Part shown: piece by piece, positions 6,401-6,668 of the stretch
Layout of the letters: each line of letters starts with the position of its first letter
How positions within the stretch are numbered: position 1 is the stretch's first letter
Assembly (NCBI GenBank): GCA_027011425.1
Contig: JALUZX010000657.1
Span: 1 to 6,668, forward strand
From: Planctomycetota bacterium
Lineage (GTDB): Bacteria > Planctomycetota > UBA1135 > JALUZX01
Reading direction: 5' to 3'
DNA length: 6,668 bases
The notes under the pieces: generated by a model
Database searches by the model: none
What the model was told of the DNA's origin: nothing
The model's input: the letters and a program-made list of their open reading frames with translations, nothing else
Position numbers and translations under genes: made by a program

Positions 6401-6551
6401 TGAACATCCCGAACCGGGCCTCCCGCCACCACTTCATCCGCGCGTCCTTGCGGGCCCGGGCCTTCTCCGCGGAGACCGCCGTGGATCGGCAGGCGGGAAG
6501 AGAAGAAAGGAGCAAGGCCAGCGATGCCAACAGGATCGTTCTCGTCTTCAT
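3477..6551 (-). CDS. Double alpha-L-fucosidase (GH29-GH29) lipoprotein with C-terminal CBM6-like domain
   Basis: A 1024-residue secreted enzyme built from two GH29 units, each a catalytic barrel plus a beta-sandwich. GH29 enzymes release alpha-linked L-fucose with retention of configuration. Residues 1-21 are a signal peptide ending LPAC, a lipobox-like site with Pro at an unusual position (C21 anchor). Unit 1: barrel about 37-361, sandwich about 362-456. Unit 2: barrel about 470-786, sandwich about 787-878. Both keep HWG (52-54, 488-490), HHDGF (119-123, 557-561), TPEQ, WETC (286-289, 711-714) and KGGN-x-LLNVGP. The nucleophile Asp is D217 in WFDGEW and D657 in WWDTPY. The general acid/base is less conserved between GH29 groups, and I do not assign it firmly. 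Residues about 893-1021 resemble CBM6/35-type sugar-binding domains (NIGFWTDPRSWVEWRF; final LREVRLVP). The ATG at 6549-6551 is chosen for its ribosome site and signal peptide; an in-frame start at 6584 would only add 11 residues before the signal. Likely substrates are fucosylated glycans or fucoidan fragments. Confidence 0.93.
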   Translation of the reverse strand: MKTRTILLASLALLLSSLPACRSTAVSAEKARARKDARMKWWREARFGMFIHWGLYAVPAGEWKGSKNHAEWIRTTARIPLKEYEKFLEKFNPTKFDARRWVRLAKRAGMKYIVITSKHHDGFCNWPSRYTDWDIESTPFKRDILGELAAACRAEGIKFGLYYSIMDWHHPDYLPRRGWEKKDRPAGGADMDRYVRYMKNQLAELIHNYHPAVLWFDGEWESTWTHERGVDLYRYVRSLDPDIIVNNRVDKGRKGMIGMTKAGEYLGDFGTPEQRIPAKGLPGVDWETCMTMNRHWGYNKHDKDFKSVKELVRKLADIASKGGNFLLNVGPRADGAFPPECVERLEGIGRWMDVNGESIYGTKASVLDETPWGRCTVKSLPGGKTRLYLHVFGRPGTGRVHLPGFANKIDRAFLLADRARSLPVEKGDYTTDIALPAKLPSEIDTVVALDLEGAPRILYPDPYHGETKAQRDARMKWWREARFGMFIHWGVYSVLGGVYKGKKIPGIGEWIMYKARIPVKEYKAYAKDFNPVRYDPDAWARMAREAGMKYMVITSKHHDGFALFDSKVTDWDMVDATPYHKDLLKPLAAACRKYGIKLGFYYSQAQDWNHPGGARAGDRLWDPAQKGSMDEYIDKVAVPQVREILSNYGPVAILWWDTPYNMTRERADRLLPLLRLQPGIIYNNRLGGGYKGDFSTPEQRIPATGLPGLDWETCMTMNRTWGYKSWDHDWKSKKTLIRNLVDIASKGGNYLLNVGPKPDGTFPAPIIERLKGIGRWMKVNGEAIYATQASPCRRPSWGRITRKALPGGKTRLYLHVFQLPEDSVLRVPLANKVLSCRLLSDPARSFRVEPSPAGLAVKFKGSLPDPVCSVVVMDVRGDPEAVPFFAEPGKDGKIHLRAADAKIHNPGGGSGARYEKGGVKDNIGFWTDPRSWVEWRFHVPGPGTWRIEVLAGNPSKGNRLRIEVGGKRFRLDPPVTGSYDKYRWGKAGTAAFGKGGFYKLAVKPVKKGWHALNLREVRLVPVHR
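4288..4334. repeat. Intragenic direct repeat, copy in GH29 unit 2 (partner 5563-5609)
   Basis: This 47-nt block matches 5563-5609 at 44 of 47 positions, 1275 bp (425 codons) away. It encodes the conserved DIASKGGN-x-LLNVG strand near the end of each barrel. Confidence 0.85.
5083..5138. repeat. Intragenic direct repeat, copy in GH29 unit 2 (partner 6391-6446)
   Basis: This 56-nt block matches 6391-6446 at 53 of 56 positions, exactly 1308 bp (436 codons) away. It encodes the shared start of each catalytic barrel, including MKWWREARFGMF and HWG. Confidence 0.85.
5563..5609. repeat. Intragenic direct repeat, copy in GH29 unit 1 (partner 4288-4334)
   Basis: Partner of the 47-nt block in unit 2, with three differences. 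The shorter spacing than in the first repeat pair (425 against 436 codons) shows that loops between the motifs have changed length since duplication. Confidence 0.85.
6391..6446. repeat. Intragenic direct repeat, copy in GH29 unit 1 (partner 5083-5138)
   Basis: Partner of the 56-nt block in unit 2, differing at three positions. The encoded residues (about 36-54) are identical to those of unit 2. Confidence 0.85.
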
Positions 6552-6559
6552 GGGTCTGA

Positions 6560-6566
6560 CTCCTTT
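6560..6566 (-). promoter_or_regulatory. Ribosome binding site of the fucosidase gene
   Basis: AAAGGAG in the RNA sense lies 8 nt ahead of the ATG at 6549-6551. This sets the start directly before the lipoprotein signal peptide. The remaining sequence out to 6668 contains no gene start and no promoter I can name. Confidence 0.75.
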
Positions 6567-6668
6567 GGCGTTGGAAATCCCCACCAGGATAGGGTCCCCC
6601 CCACCCGGTTCCAGGCCGGCGGGAGAAAAAGGGCCTGGCGCCTCTTTTCCCTTCCTACAAAGGAAACC

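Noticed and set aside
1..6668. CRISPR array, tRNA, rRNA, transposase or toxin-antitoxin pair
   Set aside because: I scanned for regularly spaced repeats, cloverleaf patterns, transposase motifs and paired short genes and saw none. The only repeats are intragenic or the single 20-nt pair.

Overview
The window is high-GC bacterial DNA, and every gene I can support lies on the minus strand. Read in the direction of transcription (right to left) the order is: (1) a secreted, probably lipid-anchored protein carrying two complete GH29 alpha-L-fucosidase units and a C-terminal CBM6-like domain (6551-3477); (2) a DUF6498-type polytopic membrane protein whose ATG overlaps the fucosidase stop by 4 nt (3480-2713); (3) a 248-nt non-coding gap with an AT-richer promoter-like island and a spaced direct repeat; (4) a coiled-coil protein with a C-terminal membrane anchor (2464-1619); (5) a histidine phosphatase with a GTG start (1584-961); (6) ArfB, a GGQ-type ribosome-rescue peptidyl-tRNA hydrolase (858-421); (7) the N-terminal part of an unrecognised Cys-containing protein that runs off the left edge (397 to <1).

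The best guess for the source is a Planctomycetota bacterium or a relative in the PVC group. The reasons are high GC, a large secreted GH29 enzyme with a sugar-binding tail, DUF6498, and large lineage-specific coiled-coil proteins. This is inference from gene content, not from a marker gene, and Verrucomicrobiota remain possible.

Functionally there seem to be two blocks. The right block (fucosidase plus DUF6498) is translationally coupled and looks like a unit for using fucose-containing glycans at the cell envelope. The left block (coiled-coil protein, phosphatase, ArfB, Cys protein) is closely spaced and could be one transcript started in the 2465-2712 gap. Its members have no obvious shared pathway, so co-transcription need not mean a shared function.

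I see no mobile element, CRISPR array, tRNA, rRNA or defence system. The most unusual object is the double GH29 polypeptide. Its two catalytic modules keep the core residues but differ around the nucleophile, and parts of the duplication are still nearly identical at DNA level. I found no clearly new multi-gene system here.
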